From positions 28,896-92,895 of IMG/VR virus record IMGVR_UViG_3300022188_000229: a DNA stretch of 64,000 nucleotides; one strand, written 5' to 3'. Origin of the DNA: a virus. Position numbers and translations under genes: made by a program. Position 1 is the stretch's first letter. Each line of letters starts with the position of its first letter. This document shows, piece after piece, positions 41,902-48,610 of this stretch. The notes below the pieces were generated by a model, which saw nothing but the letters and a program-made list of their open reading frames with translations, did no database searches and was not told where the DNA came from.

Positions 41902-42279
41902 TTATGTACCTCCTATGATTTCGGTGATCTTTATTACAAGTTGGTTGATCGCCAAGATATTTGTTTCAAAGCTTAGCCTGTCTTCTTCAGACTGAGTGTC
42001 TACGTACAGAGCTAATACATCTGTGGCAGCTACAAGGCTGTCTTCTACATCTGTCATGATGCTTTTAATTTCTACCTTCTGGTCATAGGTCAGTTTACCC
42101 ATAGCACCCAGCTCTTTCACCAGTTCATAAGTAGAGTTGTAAACCGCAGTTGCGGAATCTAGTGAGGCATATAGTGTTTTGGTAGTATTCTTAGTACCAA
42201 TACAGCCAACCATTAGAGCTAGCATCATTATAGCTAGTAATAGTTTTATACCTCCAATTTTTTTTAATGCATCCTTCAT
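41902..42279 (-). CDS. Predicted lipoprotein
   Basis: Signal peptide 'KLLLAIMMLALMVGC' ends in the lipobox LMVGC. The mature ~100 residues are helical ('KVEIKSIMTDVEDSLVAATD'). Possible roles are spanin-like lysis or exclusion, but no partner inner-membrane spanin gene overlaps it. Localisation is well supported, function is not. Confidence 0.65.
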   Translation of the reverse strand: MKDALKKIGGIKLLLAIMMLALMVGCIGTKNTTKTLYASLDSATAVYNSTYELVKELGAMGKLTYDQKVEIKSIMTDVEDSLVAATDVLALYVDTQSEEDRLSFETNILAINQLVIKITEIIGGT

Positions 42280-42303
42280 AAAATATTTCTCCTTTTACTA
42301 TAT

Positions 42304-42774
42304 TTAAGTGATGAGCTGAAATCTAGGAGCAAACTCAGGATGAGCTTCCAATATTCTTAAGGCACCTTTATGATATTTTGCAATCATTCTTAGATGGCGC
42401 TTGGCTATCTTATGAAGTCTATAAATATTAGAATTGTCTCTCATATCTTCGAGCTTACATTCTGATGCCAGTTTATCACTTATAACTCTGTTTAAATAGG
42501 CATTATATGCCTCGTCCTTGCACTTTGTCATAGAATCAATAGCACAGACTACCTGATCAGAGAAACCCTCATAAATGAGGTCTTTGAGCGTTATATAGGT
42601 GTCTTCTATTAGATCATGACATACTGCTACTATTTTACCTTCAATAGTAGTCATACGCATCATAACTCTTAAGGGATGCAATATATAAGGAGCACCAGCT
42701 TGATCGAATTGGCCCATGTGGGCGTTAGTGGCTATAATGATAGCATTCTCCAAATGTCTCATCGTATTCGTCAT
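42304..42774 (-). CDS. RSH-type HD hydrolase (small alarmone hydrolase-like)
   Basis: Matches the (p)ppGpp-hydrolase domain of SpoT/MESH1: H19 in 'AHMGQFDQAGAPYILHPLRV', H53-D54 in 'CHDLIEDT', and the late 'LEDMRDNSNIYR' Asp-Asn pair. At 156 aa there is no synthetase or regulatory domain, so it would only degrade alarmone. Keeping ppGpp low would sustain host transcription and translation during infection; that purpose is inference. Confidence 0.78.
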   Translation of the reverse strand: MTNTMRHLENAIIIATNAHMGQFDQAGAPYILHPLRVMMRMTTIEGKIVAVCHDLIEDTYITLKDLIYEGFSDQVVCAIDSMTKCKDEAYNAYLNRVISDKLASECKLEDMRDNSNIYRLHKIAKRHLRMIAKYHKGALRILEAHPEFAPRFQLIT

Positions 42775-42799
42775 GGTACTGCCTCTACTATTTAAAGGG

Positions 42800-42979
42800 T
42801 TAGTTAATTATTTTTTCGTATTTTAAATCATCTAAAATTTTAATTGAGTTTTGAAATCTTTTTAATGTGCTATTACTATGTTCATCACCCCTATTAATGG
42901 TGGCATGAAGCAACAGTAAGGTTTCTTTTATGTATTCTTTATCTAGAATACATATAGTATTGTTGTATTGTTCATCCAT
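42800..42979 (-). CDS. 59-aa hypothetical protein
   Basis: The ATG at 42979 follows GGAGGG-like sequence. The product is a small helical protein with one Cys, basic near its end. Not recognised. Confidence 0.5.
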   Translation of the reverse strand: MDEQYNNTICILDKEYIKETLLLLHATINRGDEHSNSTLKRFQNSIKILDDLKYEKIIN

Positions 42980-43008
42980 CTAATACCCTCCGAATAGATC
43001 TGGTATAT

Positions 43009-43167
43009 TTAACTATTTTTACGCATCTTTTCGCCTTCTTCTACCCCTATAGCATAAGCCTCATTCTCATCTGAGTCTGGGGAATAAGGATTAGGAAGGT
43101 CTCTATCAGATTGACCTACACCTTGTTCATAAGCAACACATATCATATAAACTTTTGATACTGACAT
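43009..43167 (-). CDS. 52-aa hypothetical protein
   Basis: I use the ATG at 43167, preceded by AAAAGGAAAAG, two bases after the stop of the Cys-rich gene; an upstream in-frame ATG at 43200 is inside that gene. Acidic, with a Pro/Ser/Asp-rich middle. Function unknown. Confidence 0.5.
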   Translation of the reverse strand: MSVSKVYMICVAYEQGVGQSDRDLPNPYSPDSDENEAYAIGVEEGEKMRKNS

Positions 43168-43169
43168 AA

Positions 43170-43340
43170 TTACTTTTCCTTTTTGCATGCAATACAACAT
43201 GGAGGCTCTATAGGTTTACCCATACAGCCACACTCACGTCCACTACAGCACATCTTCGGATTCCAAGCATCAACATCTTCGGATGACATTTCCTTACCGC
43301 AACTGTAACAATGATCCCAACCTTTAAAGTTAATACTCAT
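43170..43340 (-). CDS. 56-aa cysteine-rich protein
   Basis: Ten cysteines in 56 residues: 'HCYSCGK', 'CCSGRECGCMG' and 'PPCCIACKK'. A multi-zinc or metal-cluster binding small protein. It lies directly before the tRNA-Gln gene in transcription order. Not recognised. Confidence 0.55.
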   Translation of the reverse strand: MSINFKGWDHCYSCGKEMSSEDVDAWNPKMCCSGRECGCMGKPIEPPCCIACKKEK

Positions 43341-43374
43341 ACGTAATCCTTTTCTATATTTTAGTTTGATACTT

Positions 43375-43447
43375 AGGGGGCAGTAGGGATCGAACCTACG
43401 ACGTACGCGATCAAAACGCGATGTTCTTCCAACTGAACTATACCCCT
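43375..43447 (-). tRNA. tRNA-Gln (UUG)
   Basis: Full cloverleaf on the - strand. Anticodon loop TTTTGAT gives anticodon UUG, D stem GTTC/GAAC, T arm GTAGG-TTCGATC-CCTAC. The first acceptor pair is mismatched and CCA is not encoded. Confidence 0.85.
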
Positions 43448-43456
43448 TTACTCTTG

Positions 43457-43540
43457 TAGCGGAGAAGAGATTCGAACTCTTACACCCATATGGATATTGA
43501 GGCTTAAACCCAATGCGCCTTCCAGTTACGCCACTCCGCC
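43457..43540 (-). tRNA. tRNA-Leu (UAA)
   Basis: Class II tRNA with long variable arm. Anticodon loop TTTAAGC gives UAA; acceptor GGCGGAG pairs with CTCCGCT. 9 bp from tRNA-Gln. Confidence 0.88.
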
Positions 43541-43549
43541 GTCTTGCTT

Positions 43550-43738
43550 TTATTCGTTTGTACCTAGTATTGCTTTCATATCTTTAAAGTATTCAAAAAT
43601 TGAAACTCTATCCTTCTTAACAAGATCTAAATCTTTAAAATAGTACTGTTCACCAGAAACATTGAACCAATCTATAAAATTTCTGGCTTGTTCAGGAGAT
43701 TCAAAATACATTGTTACACTACTGCCACCACTATTCAT
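43550..43738 (-). CDS. 62-aa hypothetical protein
   Basis: Start chosen at ATG 43738 (GGAGGTGA ten bases upstream); a GTG at 43750 would add four residues. Contains 'YFESPEQARNFIDWFN', a common pattern in short phage proteins. Next to the tRNA-Leu gene. Confidence 0.5.
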   Translation of the reverse strand: MNSGGSSVTMYFESPEQARNFIDWFNVSGEQYYFKDLDLVKKDRVSIFEYFKDMKAILGTNE

Positions 43739-43780
43739 TAGGTGTGTCACCTCCAGTTGTTTTTACTAGTTACTTCTTCA

Positions 43781-44002
43781 CTACTCTAGATCAATACTCA
43801 TCATCATGAAGTACTGATTTGCACATTTAACAACAGTATTAAAGCCATCAATACTATCGTAATCAAATTCTATTAATACTTCTATGTCCTCATTAACTAT
43901 CCACTCAGGATAATCTATCGAACCATCTGCCCATTTTGTTGGTGGGACAGTTTCATTATCTTCTCTTACATGTGTAATATACTTCTCTGAAGCTGCTGCC
44001 AT
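43781..44002 (-). CDS. 73-aa hypothetical protein
   Basis: Acidic, soluble, with several Trp and Tyr residues. It begins two bases after the stop of the zinc-ribbon gene at 44005. Not recognised. Confidence 0.5.
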   Translation of the reverse strand: MAAASEKYITHVREDNETVPPTKWADGSIDYPEWIVNEDIEVLIEFDYDSIDGFNTVVKCANQYFMMMSIDLE

Positions 44003-44004
44003 AG

Positions 44005-44235
44005 CTATTCCTCTTCTATTTGTATAGGAAGACTAGCAAGACAATCATCTGCATACTTACAATATTCAAGACAGCCTAGATCCTTCTTAGGATTTCTGAT
44101 CATCTTCTTGCAGCTACTACATCTACGTCCGTTGTCATCCTTAAAAAATTCTATTGTTGTGTCACACTCAGGACATTTAACCTCGTAGATCGAGCCCTTG
44201 TCCCAATACTGTGTGTCTTGCCCAGGACACCTCAT
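44005..44235 (-). CDS. Zinc-binding protein of a bacterial HD-associated Cys-rich type
   Basis: 76 residues with 'MRCPGQDTQYW', 'VKCPECDTTIEFFKDD', 'CSSCKKM' and 'DLGCLEYCKYADDC'. This RCPGQ ... CPxC ... EFFKDD ... LGCxxWCxYAxxC layout is one I associate with small proteins and HD-protein tails of Desulfobacterota. At least two zinc sites. Its ATG overlaps the stop of the RRK-rich gene. Confidence 0.65.
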   Translation of the reverse strand: MRCPGQDTQYWDKGSIYEVKCPECDTTIEFFKDDNGRRCSSCKKMIRNPKKDLGCLEYCKYADDCLASLPIQIEEE

Positions 44236-44417
44236 CTAGGCATACTAACCCATCTACCTATTCTTTCCCAAGTAGTTCGTTGTTCTTCAGTCGATCTACG
44301 ATCAGGTTTTTTTCTTCTCTCTGGCCCACGGTTTCCGAAGTTAAACATGCGCCTGCTTACTACTGATCTACGATCTTTATCAGCCCTTATCCAGAAGCTG
44401 AGTGTTGTTTCCTTCAT
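44232..44417 (-). CDS. 61-aa arginine-rich protein of a Desulfobacterota-like type
   Basis: Contains 'GPERRKKPDRRSTEEQRTTW', an RRK/DRRS pattern common in short proteins of sulfate reducers. Very basic; possibly an RNA- or membrane-surface-binding peptide. Followed with a 4-base overlap by the zinc protein gene. Confidence 0.55.
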   Translation of the reverse strand: MKETTLSFWIRADKDRRSVVSRRMFNFGNRGPERRKKPDRRSTEEQRTTWERIGRWVSMPR

Positions 44418-44461
44418 TTACTATACCTCCTAAGGTATTTTAGAGTCTATGGTAGGTTTAT

Positions 44462-44992
44462 TTAAACTTTAGTTTGATACTTATTATTTAATATATAATG
44501 AAGAGTACCTTTTGAAGTTATATGAAACGTCTTCATGGTATTCTTGTATGAGCCAGCTTCACTATGAAATTTTCTAATAGATACCATTTCATTGTCAGAA
44601 AACTTTCTATTGTATGTAGAAGCCATTATAGAATGAGCTAGTCTAGTCTCAGGTAATTTATCATATTGATTGTCTGTTGGTGAGCCTATAGTTATATTGC
44701 CAGGTGTGTTATTTAAACTATCACCGTCAAGATGACGTACTTGAATTGATTCTTCAAATATAGCGTTTTTAAATTTTTGGTAAGCTACTAATTGATGAAC
44801 TAATACCTTATGTTTTTTCTTATCATAACCTTGCACACTAAAGCGATAATAATATGGTAGAGATTCTTTATTAGTAAAATGTAATTTTAATTTATTTTTT
44901 CTTATACCGCTTACTGATCCATCTGATAATACGCGATAACCTTTCTCATATGCCGTTATGACGCCAAGCTCAGCTCTACTTAATTTTAACAT
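44462..44992 (-). CDS. HNH homing endonuclease
   Basis: The HNH_3-type core 'VHQLVAYQKFKNAIFEESIQ' then 'VRHLDGDSLNNTPGNITIGS' and 'DNQYDKLP' is that of free-standing phage HNH endonucleases, followed by a helix-turn-helix-like tail ('FSDNEMVSIRKFHSEAGSYK'). 176 aa. Its 5' leader carries a tRNA-remnant hairpin. Confidence 0.85.
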   Translation of the reverse strand: MLKLSRAELGVITAYEKGYRVLSDGSVSGIRKNKLKLHFTNKESLPYYYRFSVQGYDKKKHKVLVHQLVAYQKFKNAIFEESIQVRHLDGDSLNNTPGNITIGSPTDNQYDKLPETRLAHSIMASTYNRKFSDNEMVSIRKFHSEAGSYKNTMKTFHITSKGTLHYILNNKYQTKV

Positions 44993-44997
44993 TATAC

Positions 44998-45045
44998 CCC
45001 TCTATTAGTGTTTTTGGGATTTGAACCCTATACTAATAGAGAGGG
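44998..45045 (-). other. tRNA-remnant-like hairpin (T arm inside a 10-bp stem)
   Basis: CTCTATTAGT (45000-45009) pairs perfectly with ACTAATAGAG (45032-45041). Inside is GGG-TTCAAAT-CCC, a canonical T loop. D and anticodon arms are absent. It lies at the start of the HNH gene and may be a relic of the tRNA gene this endonuclease invaded. Confidence 0.55.
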
Positions 45046-45061
45046 TAGTTTAATACGTACT

Positions 45062-45136
45062 TGGTGAGAGTGGGAATCGAACCCAATCACTAGGGTCACG
45101 GCCTAGCAAGCTTCTACCAATCAGCAACGCCCTCAC
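45062..45136 (-). tRNA. tRNA-His (GUG)
   Basis: Anticodon stem CTAGG/CCTAG with loop CCGTGAC, anticodon GUG. CCA encoded. Position 33 is C, not the usual U. The T stem is one pair short. Confidence 0.78.
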
Positions 45137-45143
45137 AGCAAAC

Positions 45144-45242
45144 TTAATCTTCTTCTATATATTCTGTTTCAATATATTCATTGTCTGATACTTCAGTACA
45201 GTTAGCGTTTACATATTCAGTCAAGATATCATGAACATCCAT
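45144..45242 (-). CDS. 32-aa acidic peptide
   Basis: ATG behind GGAGAAG, 32 residues ending EYIEEED-like, between two tRNA genes. Small acidic peptides of this size are common among phage genes, but coding is not certain. Confidence 0.4.
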   Translation of the reverse strand: MDVHDILTEYVNANCTEVSDNEYIETEYIEED

Positions 45243-45262
45243 TGGCTTCTCCTATAGTATAG

Positions 45263-45340
45263 TGGTGCCGATTCCAAGAATTGAACTTGGGACCACCGCT
45301 TTATCAGAACGGGGCTCTACCAACTGAGCTAAACCGGCAC
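45263..45340 (-). tRNA. tRNA-Ile (GAU)
   Basis: Acceptor GTGCCGG/TCGGCAC, anticodon loop CTGATAA (GAU), D stem GCTC/GAGC, CCA encoded. Its first base is also part of the stop codon of the exonuclease gene upstream. Confidence 0.9.
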
Positions 45341-45957
45341 TAAAGTGTTATGACCTCAAGACGTATCAATTCCTTAAGGCATTTGAAGGTAGCCTCAGCA
45401 TCTTTCAATGCATCATGTGCTCCCTCAAATTTCTTATTGAATAATTTAAAATAAAGCTCTTCTAGCTTAGGGCTTTTAAATTTCAACCCCTTAAATTTTT
45501 TCATACTCTCAGTGGGAGGAAGTGCGCAGTACCGAGTAGAGCTTCTCATAGTACAGATACCGTCTTTATAAGCTGCGATGAGACTGTTACGCTCATTTTT
45601 AGTCTTGGGATATCTATGCAGAAAGCGTGAATCAAATCCTACATTATGTCCTACAAGTCTCAGTTTCTTATGAAAGACAGGTTTAATCACACTATAAAGT
45701 TTCCATTGAGGGATACCAGCAGCAATACAATTTTCTATTGGAATACCATGTGTTTTAAATGCACCATCACTAATAGTTGCTCCTTTAAACGGAGGCTTTA
45801 ATAGTAGAGAGAATCTACTTTGCTCTGCTAGTGTATTATCTGTTATGATACCAGCTATTTGTACAATCCATGCCTGCTCTTTGTCTGCGGCCCAATGGTC
45901 TTTATCATAAAGCCCTGATGTCTCGCAGTCGAAGATTAAAAATCCACGTTCATCCAT
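45340..45957 (-). CDS. DnaQ-like 3'-5' exonuclease (DEDDh)
   Basis: Exonuclease of the DnaQ/oligoribonuclease fold, 205 aa. Exo I 'LIFDCETSGLYD', Exo II 'GHNVGFDSRFL' and Exo III 'HDALKDAEAT' with the DEDDh His. Start at the ATG preceded by AAAGGA (45957), not the upstream one at 45978. It could proofread or degrade host nucleic acid. PolA already has its own exonuclease. Confidence 0.85.
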   Translation of the reverse strand: MDERGFLIFDCETSGLYDKDHWAADKEQAWIVQIAGIITDNTLAEQSRFSLLLKPPFKGATISDGAFKTHGIPIENCIAAGIPQWKLYSVIKPVFHKKLRLVGHNVGFDSRFLHRYPKTKNERNSLIAAYKDGICTMRSSTRYCALPPTESMKKFKGLKFKSPKLEELYFKLFNKKFEGAHDALKDAEATFKCLKELIRLEVITL

Positions 45958-45967
45958 ATTAATTCCT

Positions 45968-46117
45968 TTACTTACCAAGAATTCTTTTTGTGCGTGCTAT
46001 TACGCTAGCTTTTATATCAGCTAAATCCTTCTTGTGTTCTTTTGAATGTTTATAATAGATGTGAAACCAAAAGGCTGAGTTCACAAATTTAATATATAAT
46101 TTATCTAACTTCTTCAT
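45968..46117 (-). CDS. 49-aa basic peptide
   Basis: Starts at 46117 with many Lys and aromatic residues ('FWFHIYYKHSKEHKKD'), ends 10 bp before the exonuclease start. Likely a real small phage gene by spacing; function unknown. Confidence 0.45.
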   Translation of the reverse strand: MKKLDKLYIKFVNSAFWFHIYYKHSKEHKKDLADIKASVIARTKRILGK

Positions 46118-46135
46118 AGTAGCAAATCCCTCTTG

Positions 46136-46220
46136 CGGAAGATGAAGGATTCGAACCTTCGTGACATTTCTGCCTCCCGCTTAGCAGGCGGGTACCATAA
46201 ACCATCTCGGTCAATCTTCC
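46136..46220 (-). tRNA. tRNA-Ser (GCU)
   Basis: Class II tRNA. Anticodon loop CTGCTAA gives GCU, acceptor GGAAGAT/ATCTTCC, discriminator G. Confidence 0.9.
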
Positions 46221-46221
46221 T

Positions 46222-46371
46222 TTAGCGAGCCAAATACCACGGCCTAAAGTATCTTCGTTTAGATACCGGCAGAACAGTAGAAGTCCGCGAATTACCTACC
46301 CACTTGTCACTATTCCTAAGAATAGCTGTGAGATTTAGATCATTAATATTTAATTTTCTTTTCTTTTTCAT
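46222..46371 (-). CDS. 49-aa basic hypothetical protein
   Basis: Begins 'MKKKRKLNINDLNLTAILRN', ends 'RYFRPWYLAR', directly abutting tRNA-Ser. A weak ribosome site (AAGA) only. Could be a genuine small basic protein. Confidence 0.4.
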   Translation of the reverse strand: MKKKRKLNINDLNLTAILRNSDKWVGNSRTSTVLPVSKRRYFRPWYLAR

Positions 46372-46657
46372 CTTATGCCCTCGTGCCCGGTCAATTGTTA
46401 ACGTTAAAAGTCAACTGCGCATAGCCCGAACCATTTCACATTCAGTAACCATCGTTGGTACCACTGATTCATCACCTATACGAGGGCTGTACTATACCTT
46501 ACCAACTCTCTTCATCTGCGATAAGGGGTTGAACTGGAGCTTCATCACTAATCTATTGCGAGTAGAGAGCTCGACTCTGTTAGGAGAGGAAGCAGCCCAG
46601 TACTTGTTTCAAAAAGCTTACCGACTTCCGAAGATAGTGATAAGCGTTAGTAGTTTA
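46372..46657 (-). other. Unassigned, probably structured stretch next to the suppressor tRNA
   Basis: 286 bp without a convincing ORF on either strand. On the - strand, GCCCTCGT and ACGAGGGC (46481-46488 and 46377-46384) form an acceptor-like closing stem 112 nt apart. Inside is a TCAGT/ACTGA hairpin with ACCA-ACGA-TGGT on top. Nearer the tRNA a GGAAG ... CTTCC hairpin is seen. A structured RNA or decayed tRNA genes are possible. Confidence 0.5.
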
Positions 46658-46733
46658 TGGAGGCCCCACCCGGGATCGAACCGAGGATAGGTGGGTTTAG
46701 AATCCACCGCTGTGCCAACTTAGCTATAGGGCC
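46658..46733 (-). tRNA. Predicted amber-suppressor tRNA (CUA)
   Basis: Acceptor GGCCCTA pairs fully with TGGGGCC, discriminator U, CCA encoded. D loop has A14, G18G19 and A21; variable loop is 5 nt. Counting from these fixed points the anticodon loop is TTCTAAA and the anticodon CUA, which reads UAG. The last stem pair (31-39) is A-C, as in the tRNA-Trp at 63058, whose anticodon arm is similar. An Arg-UCU reading would need the loop shifted against all other landmarks. Confidence 0.75.
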
Positions 46734-46739
46734 TAGTAT

Positions 46740-47018
46740 TTAAAGCAGTCTTAAATGTATAAGTTCTTGCCCTCCACTTACTAGTGCTAGGGCAGTTAAC
46801 TCGTTGTTTTTATCGGGTTCTCTAAAACCGATACAGTCTAGCTTCGAGTGCCAATCCAATAATTCTTCTTCATCATGAACCTTTAAATAAACCAAGGTCC
46901 CGTTCCGCCACTAAGTATCTGGTCTTCTTTGCAAGTACTCTGCCAAGGCGTGACCAGCTTGAACAGCTTTCTGTGAGGTAGAGAGATCATTACGCACTAG
47001 TATGTACAACTTTAACAT
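46740..47018 (-). CDS. Peptidyl-tRNA hydrolase (PTH2)-like protein with in-frame TAG
   Basis: Translating through TAG 46911-46913 (codon 36) gives a 92-aa protein like PTH2-type hydrolases: 'LKLYILVRNDLSTSQKAVQA', 'GHALAEYL' before the stop, and 'WRNGTLVYLKVHDEEELLDW', 'FREPDKNNELTALALV' after it. The frame is unchanged across the stop, which rules out an indel. The gene ends 6 bp before the predicted CUA tRNA. The family recycles peptidyl-tRNA. Full-length protein would depend on amber suppression. Confidence 0.75.
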
Positions 47019-47289
47019 CTGTTATCTCCTTTTCCCAATCATTAATAAATCTACTATAGCTGTTGTAGCTAAGAGGCTCTCTAGGATTGCTCTCAATAAG
47101 CTCGTAAGAAGTATGGTTGAAGAAAGTACAGTAAGCTACATGCTTTTCTCTATACTCTTCTGATGCCCATGCTAATCCGGACACATGTCCATACATAGCC
47201 CCCTTCCGTGCGCTCTTCAATTTTCTGATCTCTCCCGCTAGGGATTTACGTTCTTCCTTAATTTTTAACTTCATTTCTTTACGTGTCAT
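46990..47289 (-). CDS. Hypothetical protein
   Basis: 99 residues with a basic coiled-coil N terminus ('KEMKLKIKEERKSLAGEIRK') and an acidic, aromatic C terminus. It overlaps the PTH2-like gene by 29 bases in another frame. Not recognised. Confidence 0.5.
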   Translation of the reverse strand: MTRKEMKLKIKEERKSLAGEIRKLKSARKGAMYGHVSGLAWASEEYREKHVAYCTFFNHTSYELIESNPREPLSYNSYSRFINDWEKEITDVKVVHTSA

Positions 47290-47376
47290 GGTGTATCTCC
47301 TTTTTAGTTAGTATTATTTACAGTAGTTACGAGAGTACTAACTAGGAGGTCCACGAACCTAGGGGAAACTTCCTAC

Positions 47377-47451
47377 CTACCAGTCTACTGGAGGCCCCTC
47401 TGTAGTTGGTTTCATGATAGGTTTACTACACTCTCCAATCGGTTTTCTCAT
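47377..47451 (-). CDS. 24-aa peptide ending in TAG
   Basis: The ATG overlaps the TGA of the PAS-DHp gene (ATGA), so translation is probably coupled. The peptide ends 'MKPTTEGPPVDW' then TAG. Reading through would add only five residues. Doubtful but positionally convincing. Confidence 0.35.
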   Translation of the reverse strand: MRKPIGECSKPIMKPTTEGPPVDW

Positions 47452-48152
47452 ACGCTCTTCTCCTTTTCTGCTGATCCAGTTATGTCGATGATTTTACCGT
47501 TAACATAACCTTTATTTTTATAGTCAGTCATTCTTTGAAGACCATGTACTGTATCTTTTAATCTCAAAGAACACTTATGTATCATTTCAATGTGTGATAA
47601 ATGCTCTGAGTCTTCCAATAATTCTTTTAACAAGTCTGTAAATCCTAAAATTACCATAAGTGGTTGGGATAACTCATGTGACATACCGCCTACAGTTTCA
47701 AGTGCAGTTGTCAGTTGTAATTGTTTCATCTTAAGACCTTCTTGCTTCTTTAATGCTGTTATATCTTCCACAGCTAGCAATATTACATCCTTACCTTGTA
47801 ATTTCGCTATATTAGTGGTAACCATTAGATTATGCACAGTATCATCAAGCAGCCTCATGGTAAGTTCTAATCGTTTAACAGGTTTGCCAGTTGCTAGTGT
47901 AGTAACAACAACATTCCTTAGGTCACATTCATTACACTTAGGGCCATGGCCACAACCATCAGGATGGTCATGAATATGTGGGCAATTAAAAGCCTCACCC
48001 CCTGTTCTACCTAATATGTCTTCCATAGTTTTACTTAGAAAATGTAATGACGGCGTGTTTGCTCGAATTATTCGGCGATCTCCATTGAGTATTATTACCG
48101 CCATGGGTAATGAGTTCAGTATTGTGATTAATTCTTCAGTTGTATACGACAT
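47448..48152 (-). CDS. PAS-HisKA (DHp) protein lacking a catalytic ATPase domain
   Basis: Residues ~8-135 are a PAS domain with a Cys/His-rich insert ('NCPHIHDHPDGCGHGPKCNE' then C) of a type common in Desulfobacterota kinases. Residues ~140-205 are a HisKA dimerisation/phosphotransfer helix pair, with the phospho-acceptor His159 in 'GGMSHELSQPLMVILGFTDL'. No HATPase domain follows; the protein stops at 234 aa. It could accept or pass phosphate in trans, or dimerise with and block a host kinase. The CheY-like receiver at 20497 is a possible partner. Confidence 0.78.
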   Translation of the reverse strand: MSYTTEELITILNSLPMAVIILNGDRRIIRANTPSLHFLSKTMEDILGRTGGEAFNCPHIHDHPDGCGHGPKCNECDLRNVVVTTLATGKPVKRLELTMRLLDDTVHNLMVTTNIAKLQGKDVILLAVEDITALKKQEGLKMKQLQLTTALETVGGMSHELSQPLMVILGFTDLLKELLEDSEHLSHIEMIHKCSLRLKDTVHGLQRMTDYKNKGYVNGKIIDITGSAEKEKSV

Positions 48153-48185
48153 TATCTTATCTCTATCCCTGTAATTTTTATTTTG

Positions 48186-48256
48186 AGAGGATAATGAGAT
48201 TCGAACTCATGTACGAGGCTTTGCAGGCCCCTGCCTGACCGCTTGGCAATATCCTC
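48186..48256 (-). tRNA. tRNA-Cys (GCA)
   Basis: Acceptor GAGGATA/TATCCTC, D stem GCC/GGC, anticodon loop CTGCAAA (GCA), T arm ATGAG-TTCGAAT-CTCAT. Confidence 0.9.
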
Positions 48257-48268
48257 CATACATCAAAG

Positions 48269-48424
48269 TTATCTTCGCTGCCTACCTGAATTTCTACCTT
48301 GAGCTCCGCCCTTCTTATTACCACCATAGTCCTTATTGTTTCTGGCGTTCTTGGGAGTAGGTACTCCCTTGTTGTTTCTTTTGGGTCCGTTTCCATTAGG
48401 ACCAGTACCGTCTTTCATTGGCAT
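48269..48424 (-). CDS. 51-aa DUF5320-like Gly/Asn-rich protein
   Basis: Begins 'MPMKDGTGPNGNGPKRNN', the MPxGDGTGPxGxGP start of DUF5320-type proteins frequent in anaerobic bacteria and archaea, and ends Arg-rich. The ATG follows GGAGGTGAT. A longer ORF in another frame here is a shadow and overlaps the tRNA-Cys gene. Confidence 0.6.
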   Translation of the reverse strand: MPMKDGTGPNGNGPKRNNKGVPTPKNARNNKDYGGNKKGGAQGRNSGRQRR

Positions 48425-48502
48425 GATATCACCTCCTCTATATAAGTATATAAGTTAGTTAAATACTTTGCTACTAGCCAAGGTGTGCGCCAGGGCTTAC
48501 CT

Positions 48503-48570
48503 ATTGCAGTGACCTCAGCCGAGGATTCGAACCTCTCACCCGCCAGTGTAGCTAGATATACGGGAAGTAC
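48503..48570 (-). other. tRNA-like remnant at the start of a transcript
   Basis: On the - strand a canonical T arm (GAGG-TTCGAAT-CCTC) is preceded by CCCG ... CGGG and a short ACTTC/GAGGT pairing, with no D or anticodon arm. It begins about 15 bases after the -10 box of the promoter at 48582, so it would sit at the 5' end of that RNA. Part of it (CCAGTGTAGCTAGATATAC) recurs at 48914 with one change. Confidence 0.5.
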
Positions 48571-48581
48571 ATAACAAACAT

Positions 48582-48610
48582 AATATAAGACATAAAAAGA
48601 GGTTTGTCAA
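48582..48610 (-). promoter_or_regulatory. Sigma70-type promoter (leftward)
   Basis: On the - strand TTGACA at 48610-48605, 17-bp spacer, TATATT at 48587-48582. It drives the unit of tRNA-like remnant, DUF5320-like gene, tRNA-Cys and PAS-DHp gene. Confidence 0.75.

Noticed and set aside
46304-46690. 128-codon + strand ORF in the 46 kb gap
   Set aside because: It runs into the CUA tRNA gene, shows no protein family pattern, opposes all neighbours and has no ribosome site.
46658-46733. Reading the CUA tRNA as tRNA-Arg (UCU)
   Set aside because: It would need the anticodon loop moved by one base, breaking three stem pairs, while acceptor, D-loop and variable-loop landmarks fix CUA; the true Arg-UCU tRNA is at 62730.
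48178-48396. 72-codon - strand ORF
   Set aside because: It covers the tRNA-Cys gene; the real gene here is the DUF5320-like frame at 48269-48424 with a strong ribosome site.
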